Part shown: piece after piece, positions 11,616 to 22,276 of the stretch
Numbering within the stretch: position 1 is the first letter of the stretch
Layout: each line of letters starts with the position of its first letter
NCBI GenBank assembly: GCA_963971425.1
Contig: OZ020515.1
Location: forward strand, 11,796,291-11,860,290
DNA length: 64,000 bases
DNA from: Bryoerythrophyllum caledonicum
Lineage: Eukaryota > Streptophyta > Bryopsida > Pottiales > Pottiaceae
Reading direction: 5' to 3'
Position numbers and translations under genes: made by a program
The notes under the pieces: model-generated
Told to the model about the DNA's origin: nothing
Databases searched by the model: none
Seen by the model: only the letters and a program-made list of their open reading frames with translations

Positions 11616-11759
11616 TTAAGGAGGACAATCGGGAATGAATAGTAATAGCCGTTGGGTAGAATACGGGTCAAAAAACTGGCCATTAATAAAAGTGGTTGTT
11701 CTGAAATATTCTTTAAAAAATAAAAATGATTGGCTGTGAGAATTTTGGCCGAACGGCCT

Positions 11760-11813
11760 CCCGGATTTTGGGTTAGACCCACCTCTTGAGGTGGGCTTGA
11801 CGAAAAATCCGGG
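11760..11813. other. Long hairpin inside the Harbinger element
   Basis: Two nested inverted repeats: outer CCCGGATTTT / AAAATCCGGG and inner CCCACCTC / GAGGTGGG around a TTGA centre. The cruciform or RNA hairpin would have two stems separated by an 8-base and a 7-base internal loop. Function unknown. It may be a subterminal feature of the transposon. Confidence 0.6.
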
Positions 11814-12115
11814 GCCTAGAAAAATGTGCCTTTTTGCTACCACGAAGGACCAAAGTGTTGTCCATGTCATTTTCTCCTCCTTTTGTCTCTTGGGTTGAAA
11901 AAATCGGGTGTAAAGTGACATTCTTTGGTCTTCTCGATTTCTACACCTTCCATTGGCTGAAATTTCTCTTGTCACGGCCTCTCGCCTCTAGTGTAAAGAG
12001 GCCCTTAGATTCATAGTCACGAGTCTGCTTGCCATTCATATTTGTAAAATATCCAAAGGGAACCATGAAATAGAGTAAATTCTTTCACTCATGAATCTCA
12101 CCATAATTGCAATTA

Positions 12116-12470
12116 GAAGAAGAAGAACTCCATTCCCCGAAGAAGACCGGCGTGAATATAGTGTTTGTTCATTCTCTTCACTAAGCATATGGCCATGGGA
12201 CATAGGCTAGTGTAATAGAATTACTCCCCCGGCTCGAGTGTAAACACTTTTCTACACTAAGTGCTTCCCCACACTAATTGCCTTAGAGACAACCGACATG
12301 TCATCTCCCGAGGGGTTTTGTGGGTCCCCATACAACAAGGCCTTGGGATCCCCACCATAATTGGGTGGACTATAGTGGTAGGCACCACGCCATCAATAGG
12401 ACTTGAACTCACAACCATCTTACTAGTGTGCCATGACCCAAACCACTACACCAAGGCCGTGTTGCCTTTG
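12116..12470 (-). mobile_element. tRNA-derived SINE, full-length, with 10-bp target duplication
   Basis: Read on the minus strand, the head is tRNA-like: box A-like GGTGTAGTGG and box B-like GAGTTCAAGTCC about 35 bases later. A unique body and a TTC-repeat tail follow (ends GAGTTCTTCTTCTTCT). The unit is flanked by perfect copies of ATTGCAATTA (12106-12115 and 12471-12480), the target-site duplication of LINE-mediated retroposition. The last 95 bp recur as a 5'-truncated insertion at 23875-23969. Confidence 0.85.
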
Positions 12471-12597
12471 ATTGCAATTACATCAGGGTTTCAGCTTCAT
12501 TGGAAATAATAGTGGACTTCTTTTATTAGAGATGTGAAGTAAACGTGTTACAAAGTCTGGACTAGGCAATCAAGAAGTTGGATGCAAAAGGACGTAC

Positions 12598-12772
12598 CAC
12601 TACAACAATCCCTGTCGTTTTTCATTTACTATTTTTGAGGATCTTCTGAGTGGGGGAGTCAATTAGGTCAGAAAGGGCAAATAAGTAAATGCTTTTCCAA
12701 TTTTAAGTGAGCAAAGAGCGACATTTAGTGAGTGAGGAGCGGCACTTTTGAACGACAAAGTTCCTTGTAGTG
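12598..12772. mobile_element. Very short CACTA-like MITE
   Basis: A 175-bp segment with inverted ends CACTACAACAATCCCTGTCG (left) and, reading the right end inward, CACTACAAGGAACTTTGTCG. 15 of 20 positions agree, including the CACTACAA tip typical of plant CACTA elements. A 3-bp target duplication is not evident (TAC versus CGG). Confidence 0.5.
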
Positions 12773-14378
12773 CGGATGGAAAAATAATGTTGTTCGTAGT
12801 AGTGTACTCTAATTCAAATAAGGATCGTTTGATGCAACTATGGATATGATCTAATGACTGCTCTTTCCATAGTTGACTACGAAGAAAAATCTTATTGATA
12901 TGGCCCCTGATTGTTATAACAATAGGAGATTGTTATAATGTGGATGTACTCTAACCTTTAAACGTCAGGAGGTGCCACTGATAGCCATAGTATTCTTTAA
13001 TACATTTTATGTGTTCTACATAGTAAAATACGTGCCTATGTATACGGTTCTCGACTAACGTCTACGGGTTAAAAGAAGTGAGATGTGAGGTTTTGGAAAA
13101 GTTATACATTCTTGGGAATACATCCGAGCAATGTCCTGAAGGTGCTTTATCTACATGACATGAAGGATAGGAGATTTGTATTTGCAATTGTGAAGTCTTT
13201 CGGATGGGTGGCATTGAAGGGATCATTTTTTTATATTCTTGTAGGACGAGTCATTTATGAGGAGGGGATTGACGTTATACGCGCCCAACCCCTTTAGTTC
13301 ATCATTATGGATAAAAATAGTGGACAATCTTTTTATAAAGTATTGTATGTGGTTGTAATGTTTGCAGATGTCACATCACAACCAATCAAAGTATGTTTCA
13401 TTGCCACAAGGCACGGATAGTGACCTTTCAGCGCGACCCATAGATTGTCAAGTTGCTTTTCTACGACAAGTTTAGCACATGACAACAAATTGATTGAGGA
13501 AAAAATTATTACCAAGCGTATAACGAATCTGCCTTTGTCAAGTTGCTTTTCTACAACAAGTCTAGCACACGACAACAAATTGATTGAGGCAAAAATTATT
13601 ACCAAGCATATCACGAATCTGCCTTTGTGCATTCTTGTCCCTCTCCTGCACCCACAAGAGTCTATTGATATCTAATATAGGGAAGTATTTTGTTATTGGC
13701 ATCTACACCTTTTTTATCTTCTCGAAGGCGTTGGTACTCACTCTGCTTGGATTTAATTCTCTGACGGCCTCTAATTCAACTGTAGAACGAATGAAACAAA
13801 GTGTACCAGTGGAACAAATTTGATTCATTTCAATTGCATATCCTTTAGATTTTTGGTCATATGCATTTTGTACTATATAGGAGATGAATTTCTAGTCTAA
13901 GTTTTTTCTATGATCCATATTTGATTTTTTTGTCCACATTTTGTCGAGTCCCCGTTACTACTTGTTCTTACACTAGTACAAAAGAAAATGTATGATAGAG
14001 CAATCACAATTGAGGATTTGAAGTTGCCTCAAAGGTTATCAAATATACGTGAAAATTGTAAGATGTCCATGAATATTGATATTTAGTTAGAAAGGTGTTG
14101 CATGACTCAAGGTGTAATTCACACATAAAGAAGAAAACTTGACCAATGTTCAATTAGAAGCACATCAAGGAGAGGTTCAAACTTGCTCATGCCAAAGACA
14201 TTGGACAACAAATTAGTAGAAATCTATTTGAGTAAAATTAGACATGAATGTTTAACTAACACTAAAGTTTGGTGGTGGTTTAGTGATGTTGTGGAAATAT
14301 ATGACGTCTTAGAGCACCTCCACCAATTCTCCACCAACCTGAAGACTATCTCAGAGCACCTCCACCCGACCTGGAGAT
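12773..14378. other. Intergenic, AT-rich, no gene identified apart from the tandem duplication
   Basis: Several short frames (for example 13085-13297, plus strand) without recognisable domains. Near 14312 a TTAGAGCACCTCCACC phrase resembles the tip of the Harbinger MITEs found elsewhere in the window. Its partner end is not seen, perhaps because the copia element inserted into it. Confidence 0.35.
13446..13625. repeat. 90-bp tandem duplication
   Basis: Two adjacent copies, 13446-13535 and 13536-13625, differing at about 8 positions. The unit length is divisible by three and both copies are open in the same frames, so the duplication could lie in an old coding exon (for example CFSTTSLAHDNKLIE is read twice). 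I could not identify a family. Confidence 0.75.
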
Positions 14379-14573
14379 TGTCGAGGTATACAACGCTCCT
14401 GGCCGACGTACACCTCTGTTCATCCGAGTTCATTTGTTGGTGTTTTTTTCATCCTGTAATCATGTTTGTACAAAAGTACTCGTGCATATATTTGAAGCTC
14501 AATCCTCTAATTATTCAGTACATACTAGCACGACTCATATACTTCTCGTCTCATGTGTGTTTACATCCCAACA
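14379..14573 (+). repeat. 5' LTR of the copia element
   Basis: 195 bp, begins TGTCGAGG and ends CCCAACA, immediately followed by the primer-binding site at 14574. It aligns throughout with 22083-22276, sharing blocks such as GTACACCTC-GTTCATC and CTCATGTSTGTT. Confidence 0.8.
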
Positions 14574-14875
14574 TGGTATCACAGTGACCTTTAGCTTAGA
14601 GTAGGATAGTTTTAGCCCATAGAAGCTTACAGCACGAACGAGAGTCGAGTGAGATCAGAGGGCAATGCCGCCAGAACTGGTAGTGGAATTATCAAAAAAA
14701 ACAAAAGAGTCCAAGATTAGAACCGTGAAAGAAGAATTGCTAACTAAATATAGATAGTCAAGCATGGTTCTCCAACCGGTCCAGATAGATGTTAGAGAGT
14801 TTGACAGTAAGGGAGGAAGAGAAATTGAAAGGCATAGAGAACTACTACGTCTAGAGCCTTAAGCTCCATGGTATT

Positions 14876-16080
14876 TTGAGAGCAATAATCCTATGGGCAA
14901 TCACCAATACGATGCACATTTCAACTAACTTTCCTATCAAGATTGAGGGAAAAAAATTCTGTGAGGTCCAACTCAGGAAACGAAATGTTGTTGCCTGTTG
15001 GTTCTTGCTTACATTTGTTGCAGATGATCTAGTGGACACCGTTGGAGGACACACGAACCCCAATGAAGCCTGGGATGCGTTTAAAGAACAATTCTCTTTG
15101 GTTGATCAATCACACGTCCTCACGCTATTATCTCAACTGCAGACCCTTAAGCTCTTGGAGCGAAGCTATGTAGATAACTACATCAAACATGCGCATGAAC
15201 TAAATAATCAACTTAAGAGTATGGGACAAAAGGTGGACGACATACAACTCAAGCACATGGTCTTTAACGGGCTTCTGCATTCATTTGAAAATACCGTCCA
15301 GACTCTCATGCATTTTGATCCAACAATGTCATTTGACAAATTGTGTTCTAAACTCCTCTCGAAACAATTCCGGCAAGAGCATTGCAACCTACTACACGGT
15401 GGCGACGAGGCTCTTTACGTGAGAAGCAAGTATTGGGGAGGGCAAATACCAACATCGCAACAGTAGCAAGGGCGAGGACGTGGCCGTTGGAGCCAAAGCC
15501 TTCCATGGTGGGGATTCCTCTAGATATACCTTGGGAGTGCAGGCAATATGTTCCACGACCGCCGGGACGAGGATACTCTGGAGGAAGAGGAACGATGTTC
15601 AGATTAATACCACCCGGTCGGCCGACAGGAGGCTCGCTGCGACCACCTCATGTGTGCTATTCATGTGGAAAGGCCAGCCACATAGCCAAGGACTATTGAG
15701 ATGGACTACTCCAACCTAAAAACATCGACTACGCTTAGGTAGCCAAGGTATTTGATGATCACATGTATGACCAATATGGACAATATTACTACTGGGAAGA
15801 TCCATATTACTATTTTGATGCTAGCTCATGGTATATTGAGAGTGGTGCAACATCTCATGTTGCATCAGATGCTAGTAGATTAGACTATACACCAATACCT
15901 TGTAATTTTTGCAGCAATGTGAAGGCAGGTGGTGGAAAATCCCACTCTGTGCAAGGAACTGGAACTTCCACCCTGTGCACCTCCATAGGAGAAATCAATT
16001 TGGATAATGTTTGTAACGTACCAACTGTGAAGAAGAATCTTGCATCTCTTGGATCAATATCTGACTTGGGAGGAGTTTAG
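14876..16080 (+). pseudogene. Copia gag, zinc knuckle and protease remnants
   Basis: 14876-15466 encodes a UBN2-type copia Gag (NPNEAWDAFKEQF, QLQTLKLLERSYVDNYIKH, HMVFNGLLHSFENTVQTL). The CCHC knuckle CYSCGKASHIAKDY lies near 15655-15700. A copia-type protease region (SSWYIESGATSHVASD) lies near 15820-15870. The pieces are in the correct order but the reading frame is not continuous. Confidence 0.8.
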
Positions 16081-17728
16081 AACACAGCTTGTCAAATGAC
16101 TGAAGGGGTGAGTATCTCTCCGATGAATTTAGAGATTATTGTTTCATGTATAGCATTAAACACGAACTAATGCAAGCCAAAACACCTCAACAAAATGGTG
16201 TTTTGGAGAGAAGAAATAGGACAATTATGGAGAGGGCGCGCAACATTGCTACTCACTAAAACTTTCCAACGTTTTTATGGCCAAAGGCGGTTGCACTAGC
16301 CACGTTTCTAATCAATATGAGCCACTAGCGAACAAATTCTCAAATACCACTAGAATCAGCCTATATAGGCAAACCAATAGATCTTTTTTATCTCAAGATA
16401 TTTGAGTGTTTAGTGCATGTACATGCTTTGCAAGGAGAGAGACAGAAGCTAAATGGTAGAAGCCACCCATGCATGTTTGTAGGTTACGACTGAGAATCTA
16501 AAGCGTATAGACTTTACAATCAAATCCAAAAGAAAATCCTCATCAGTTGTGACGTGGTATTTGATGAGAGTAAAGAAGGGATCTAATGTCTGCAAATGCC
16601 ACCAACAACCACTGCACCAACCTTTAGCTGGGCTATACCACTCACAAGGACAGATTCATCCCAACTCAATGGTGGCACACCGATTTTATCTCGAGAAAAA
16701 AACTCGCACAACCTCAAAAGCCCAAACGGTTCGGCAAGTAGATCCCACGACCTCTACACGTCCCCGTTAGTCAAAAATCACAAGGAGAGTACAATAGAAC
16801 TTTTGCCAAATGTAACACCATCTCAACAAATTGCAATGGAAAAGCCAACTCCTACGACCATAGGACAAGGCTGTTAAACGGGGAATTGGTGATTTATGGG
16901 GATAGGGTATTGGGGTAGTAAATTTTCCTTTTTCATCTACAAGTAAGTAAGAGGATAAGTAGCTGCGGTGGAAATAAGAGTTTCACTATGGATGAAACTG
17001 TTTGGATGGATGAGATCCCATCCAGATCACTTTTCATCGAGCCCTAGAAGGATGATAGTAGAGTTTGAGGGAGGTAGAGACCCTTGGCTCTAGGTCGAGA
17101 GCTCTCTTCTCTTCTTGCATGATGAGGAAGTAAGATAGAGTCTAGAGGATGCGTGGAGAGTATGGTAGAAAAGAAGAACTTGGATTTCAAACATGGCCAA
17201 GAGACTTGTATGTATGGATGCTTGAGGTGAAGGAGACTCTTGACTTGAAATGAGTATTTTTTATGTATGACATGGAATGCTTGATGGAGTGAATTAGGGT
17301 TAGAGTTAGAGTTAGAGGTGAAGCCGAGTGCTTCTTGGAGTGCCTTGATAAGTAACAGTGAGATCTTGAGAGGAATATGGTTTGGCCTAACGGATTTAGG
17401 TTGATTCATTAGATCTACTCAAGATCTACTCATGCTGAACTTTTATCTTTAGTATCTTGCTCATTAGGGTTTGATTTCTCATCATTGTCTTTGTCTTGGG
17501 AGATCTGTAGGAGATCTGTACCGAATCTGGATCTTGCTTTAAAGCATGCATATGATAAAAAGAACTAATAAACTATTTATGTAAGGTTCGGTTCCGGATC
17601 TTAGCCCTGAGTAGTTTTTAGTTGTGGATGTCCTGGGATTCCAGTTCCGGAATTCAGTTACCATGGGAGTAATAAGGAATTATGCAAAATGTCCCTTTAA
17701 TAAAGGCCCCATGACCGCGGCCAGCTCA
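16081..17728 (+). pseudogene. Copia integrase remnant and unassigned spacer
   Basis: About 16150-16560 matches the copia integrase C-terminal half (TPQQNGV-type block, then ARNIA and PLES-like segments, and a CxFVGYD-like block near 16470). From about 16876 to 17728 I see no coding signal. This part may be an additional unrecognised insertion, because integrase-to-RT spacers are normally shorter. Confidence 0.5.
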
Positions 17729-20212
17729 CACTATTAGAAATTCAGGGATAAATAACTACAACACAAATAACTAGCAAGGAAACAATAACCCATCAATAAC
17801 TCTCGAATTGCTAAGCTGCTCGTTTCCGGTTGCAAAACTGCCCGAGTAATTTTGTAGTTATTGATTTTTTTGCGGGCAATGGGGGGATAAAAGCCACATG
17901 ACTTCTAGTATCATTTGTATTGTCAACCCTAGGTTTTCATCCAAGTATTGTCCGATAGTGTTAATATAGCAAATACGTTGATGACCTGGATTGGGCCTTA
18001 GTAATTCTGTAGTAATACGTTTAAGAATAACTAATCAATAACTGTACAATAACTCAAGCAATAATATAACTTATGACTAAAAATGAACTCATGGATATTT
18101 TTACATAATTGATGATGTGAATGGCTGCCTATTTACGTCTGGTAGTGCTGATGGGGCAAGTACATTGGTGACGTGGATTGTGCCTTTGTAGTTCTATAGT
18201 AATATATTTAAGAATAACTACTAAATAACTGTAAAATATCTCAAGCAGTAATATAATTTATGACTAAAAAATAATTCATGGATTGTGCCTTAGTAACTAA
18301 TTTGTACTAAATTGTGCGGTGGATAGTGGATGAAATTGGAGTTGTGGATGAGAACTAAGTTAGGGTTATGGCAGCTAGGGTTTGGAGTAAATGAGGGCAA
18401 ACGCCCTCATTCTCTCACTCTCTCTTCTTGTGGGGTGTGTGTGTAGAGAGAGAGCTAGAAGGTGGTAGTGTAGAGTTGTTAGAGTGGCTAAACCGGTAGT
18501 TAGGGTTAGAAGAGTGCACACCGAGTACTTTGTGAAGGTTTTGTGAAGAAATGACACTCTTTTAAAACCCTAATGTGTGTTTGGAGGCAAGGCCGAGTGT
18601 ATGGACATGAGATCGTGTTCTCAGAGAGTGGTTTTGTGTAGGAGACCTTTTGGGTTGAGTAGATTGGATCTCATTTCACTAGATCCAATCTAGATCTAGC
18701 CAATATACCCACCTCCAATCCATTATGAGCATTTTTTGAGGCCTCCATTTTGAAGAGGAAGAATACAAGAGACAACTCAAATGTTGGTCCGATGAGCGCC
18801 ATTTCCATTTAATTCTATAAGTTATATCAATTACCATTTTGTAGTTGTTTTTAGTAAGTATGTGATTATTGTGTAGTGATTATTTAGTCATTTCAAAGTA
18901 ATACACTTCTGCTTTGTTCAATCATTCTCTAGTTATTTTAGAGTATTTTGTAGTTATATCAGAGTCATTATGTAGTTATATCAAAGTCATAATGTAAATA
19001 TATTAGAGTCACAATGTAGTTATATCATAGTCATTCTAAGTTATATCATAGTCATTTTGCAGTTGTTTTGAGTTAGTATATAGTTATTGTGTAGTAATCA
19101 TTTAGTCATTTCAAAGTAATTCACTTCTTCTTTGTTCAATCATTCTCTAGTTTTATCAAAGTCATTCTGTAGTTGTTTTGAGTAAGTATATAGTTATTGT
19201 ATAGCAATGCATCTGAATGGATTGTTTAATTACAATTGTGTTTGATGGCCTCGCAGTACCATGTAGGAGATATTTCAATACCATGTGGGAGATTTAGTAC
19301 CATGTGGGAGATTTAGAGATTTAGTGATATTTTAGAATATCCAACTACTGAAGCTCAGGCTCAGCCATGACTGAGGGTTGGTTTTTGATTAGGCATGTAT
19401 TTTTTGGCATTGGTAGGGATTTTGGTACCATGTTTTGGCTCAGACTTTGGAGCATTTTGTTGAACGAGACAATATATTACTATTTATTAACTATCGTACT
19501 TGTAAACTAATCACTATGCATGTATGGGTTTTTTGGGCTCATGTTGTGTTTGCAATCCCTATATATAGATATTTAATAACAAATAAATTCCCTTTAGAAT
19601 AACTCTCTAATCACTATGTAATCACTAGAAAATAACTATGTAATTACTAGATAATTATTCCAGAATCACTTATTTGGTAATTTGGTCTTAATAACTCAAC
19701 AATAACTACAAAAATAAGTTATAAATGACTATGGTAACACTGCAAAATAACTACAAAATAACTATATAGTATGCTTATAGATTTCATCCAATGAAACGCC
19801 TCCACGTAATAGCAAGTGGGTCCCAGAAGAAGTGACACGTAAGTTGCCATATATGATTACACGTCAGCAAGAAAAACACGCCATCATCCACATCAACTGC
19901 CACCTAAAATTCCACCTCAATATAAAATCCACCTCAATATCCACCTCAAATTCCACGTAACACTGAAATCCACGTCATCAGCCACCTCATCATTCCCCCA
20001 TGATGACGTTCCATGTTGGCAGATGGATGAAAAATCCACGTGGCAAAAAGAATAACTATAGAAATCAATAACTCACAACAATAACTCTGCATGTTTCAAA
20101 AATTTATGTAGTTATTCTTTGGTTTTGCCTCTTTGTTTTGTTATTGGTTGCCCATTTGTAACTGAACAAAGAGGCAAACCTCTAGTTATTTATCCCTAGG
20201 TTTCTAATAGTG
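17729..20212. mobile_element. Non-autonomous CACTA (CMC/En-Spm) element nested in copia
   Basis: 2484 bp with inverted ends: left CACTATTAGAAATTCAGGGA, and the right end read inward CACTATTAGAAACCTAGGGA. The match extends into ATAAATAACT on both sides. A perfect 3-bp target duplication TCA flanks it (17726-17728 and 20213-20215). CACTA tips plus a 3-bp duplication define the superfamily. The interior has no transposase frame. It is packed with degenerate direct repeats built on GTAGTTAT (for example 18836-18933 repeated at about 19052-19160), like the subterminal binding repeats of CACTA elements. Confidence 0.85.
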
Positions 20213-20469
20213 TCACTTGCCAACAAAGCTTCCACCTTGAACGGGGTAACTTACTCAGCTGTCGCTGAGACCACTAGCACAACTCCGCCGCAGCCAAGAT
20301 GCCAAGAACCAAATACACGACACCAAATGCCGCAGAGCTGCTGCTGAATGACAACCAACCTCGTCAAGGATGGCGCCAACATCAACATTCCCAACCTCTA
20401 CACGCCATATACGTCAATCAACCCAAGATCAAATGCCATTTTAAAGTCTTGAGGACTACTAGGCTCTCA

Positions 20470-21420
20470 ACTTAAATGTCGTAGGGGAACGACTTGACTA
20501 TCATGAGGCAATAAAATATTTTGGTTGGAAAAAGGCTATTGATAGTGAAGTTAGCAACATTCTTAGAAACAAAAGATGGGAAATTATTGACCGACCTGTA
20601 AGACGAAAACCAATAACGGTAAAGTCGATATTCAAAGAGAAGAGAGCACGTGACACAACCAAATTCAAAGCACGCATAGTGGCATGAAGTTTTCAGCAGC
20701 GTGAAGGAATTGACTATGAGGACAATTTTGGGCCATAATCACAATACGACCGAAATTTGTATTGCTCTACATGCAATGGAAAGAAGATATTTGTTCTCCT
20801 ACACATTGATGATCTACTCATCACAAGGGATAATAAGCTCAGGATTGCAAGGTTGAAAGCTGCGCTACAGTATAACTTTTAAATGTCTATTTAACGAATA
20901 CACACCCTGACATCTCGGTATGTGTTGTGTTGCAAGGAACATGTCATGTCTGGAGCTTGGGCACCTCAATGCTGCAAAACGCATATTGTGGTACCTCAGA
21001 GGCACCATGTATTATGGTCTATTTTTCCCATCATCTTCCTCTGCTCAATACCACACTTATGCGGACGCAGATTGGAGGAGGAACTTAGACACTCGCAGGT
21101 CCACCTTAGATATACTATACAAATTAGGTGACTTGTGCATTTTTTGGTCTAGCAAAATTCAACTAACTATTTTATTATAAAGTACCAAAGTTGAGTATAA
21201 GATTATGACCGATGCGTCACAAGACATCCTATACTTTAGAAGTCTTCTTTAAGAGATTGGAGTTTATATGACAGACACTACATCGATTCATAGTGACAAC
21301 TAATCTTGTATTAAACTTGTATAGAATCTTGTGTTGCACACACAGACCAATCACATTGCCATACATGCTCATTTCATTCAGAAAACTACAAACAAAGGCC
21401 AAAGACAAGGCTATTAAATC
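20470..21420 (+). pseudogene. Copia reverse transcriptase and RNase H remnants
   Basis: 20490-20740 corresponds to the N-terminal RT region (EAIKYFGWKKAIDSEVSNI and FKARIVA-type blocks). The central RT is largely missing. 20920-21180 is the RNase H region (AAKRILWYLRGTMYYGLFF and YADADWRRNLDTRRST), and decayed downstream blocks reach about 21420. Confidence 0.75.
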
Positions 21421-21504
21421 CTATTGCACTGCAACAAGCGGATTTCTTGACTAAGCGCCTCTAGTTTTACGAGAAATTCTTCCAAAATAGAGAAAATGCT
21501 GGAA

Positions 21505-21780
21505 TCATTGCTCCTCCAAGTTGAGACGTTCCTTCACCCACTTCCTGCACGTTCCTTCAGGCATATGGTTGTTATCAATTGAAAGGGCCTTCTGCATCTC
21601 AATATGCTTGAAATCTGGCTGTCGAGGATTTGTCTTCTTTAATCGGTTATTCCACCAATCCTCCGGCTTCCTAAAATATCGCTGCCAGCTACACTCCATC
21701 AACTCGTCATCAGCCCCAATGTGGCTCTCCTTCGAAGCCCTAGGTTGGATACTCTGCATCTCGATCAATTTGTCCTTGTC
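21505..21780 (-). pseudogene. OSB-like (organellar ssDNA-binding, PDF motif) host gene fragment captured in copia
   Basis: The minus strand encodes WQRYFRKPEDWWNNRLKKTN directly followed by PRQPDFKHIEMQKAL and then RKWVKERL. This Trp-rich block with PDFKH is the 'PDF motif' of plant organellar single-stranded DNA-binding (OSB) proteins. Only about one exon's worth is present. It lies antisense to copia, between the RNase H region and the 3' LTR, where copia elements normally have only short non-coding DNA. It looks like a transduced gene fragment; an OSB retrocopy inserted later is the alternative. Confidence 0.65.
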
Positions 21781-22082
21781 TTTTTCTTGGCTTGACAACA
21801 ACACCAAAAAAAAAAAACACCTCGGCAATGGTCTCGCAACCTCGCCGTAGCACCACCCTCATGAGCCAACAACATAACAACAAGATTTCGGCCTGCAGAA
21901 CCGACTACCTTTCAACACATGTTCTATGTCAACCGCACTACTATCATTGTCAACTAAACTTACCAAAGATGAGGTCCACCTGCTCCCACTACTTCTGTGC
22001 CACTACTATAGGAAACCCTCAAAATCTCGACATCTTGCACGTTCAACTGACTCAATAATAAGGTCATTGGAGCAAGAGAGGG

Positions 22083-22276
22083 TATCGAAGTATATTGCGC
22101 TCCTGACTGGCGTACACCTCAGTTCATCTTAGTTCATCCGCTACTACATTTTTATGATGTAATCATGTCTGTACAGACGTACTCTGGTATATATTTGGAC
22201 CTCAGTACCCTAATAGTTTAGTGCGCACGAGCGCGACTCATTCACTTCTCCTCTCATGTCTGTTCACATTCCAAGA
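22083..22276 (+). repeat. 3' LTR of the copia element
   Basis: Aligns with the 5' LTR throughout. Preceded by a purine-rich tract and followed by GAGAC, close to the GAGAT before the 5' LTR. Confidence 0.75.

Larger units (their letters stand above)
7313..12004 (+). mobile_element. PIF/Harbinger DNA transposon, decayed, with nested MITE
   Basis: Terminal inverted repeats: left GGCCCTCTTTATACTAGAGG (from 7313) and the reverse complement of the right end GGGCCTCTTTACACTAGAGG (to 12004). They match over about 26 bases with a few mismatches. Flanking trinucleotides are TCA (7310-7312) and TTA (12005-12007), in keeping with the 3-bp TWA target of this superfamily after one mutation. Inside are both genes expected for the superfamily: a DDE transposase on the plus strand and a Myb/SANT-like protein on the minus strand. 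A 945-bp TTAA-type MITE is nested at 10671-11615. Removing it leaves about 3.7 kb, a normal size for the superfamily. The transposase contains stops, so this copy is not autonomous. Confidence 0.82.
14379..22276 (+). mobile_element. Ty1/copia LTR retrotransposon, old and broken, with nested insertions
   Basis: The 5' LTR is 14379-14573 and the 3' LTR about 22083-22276 (about 75-80% similar by eye). A primer-binding site resembling the initiator-Met type (TGGTATCACAG) follows the 5' LTR, and a purine-rich tract (ggagcaagagaggg) precedes the 3' LTR. Flanks GAGAT / GAGAC suggest a decayed 5-bp target duplication. Order is gag, zinc knuckle, protease, integrase remnants, RT remnant, RNase H: the copia order. 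It carries a CACTA-type insertion (17729-20212) and an antisense host-gene fragment (21505-21780). It is broken in many places (well over ten), with part of the RT region missing. LTR divergence says it is one of the oldest insertions in the window. Confidence 0.88.

Noticed and set aside
12436-12457. tRNA-like head at 12.4 kb read as a functional tRNA gene
   Set aside because: It lies inside a unit with target duplications, a non-tRNA body and a simple-repeat tail, so a SINE explains it better.
14698-14716. A 17-base phrase (agagtccaagattagaa) shared with about 61617-61633
   Set aside because: Too short to prove a relation. It could reflect a common copia leader, but no surrounding similarity is visible.
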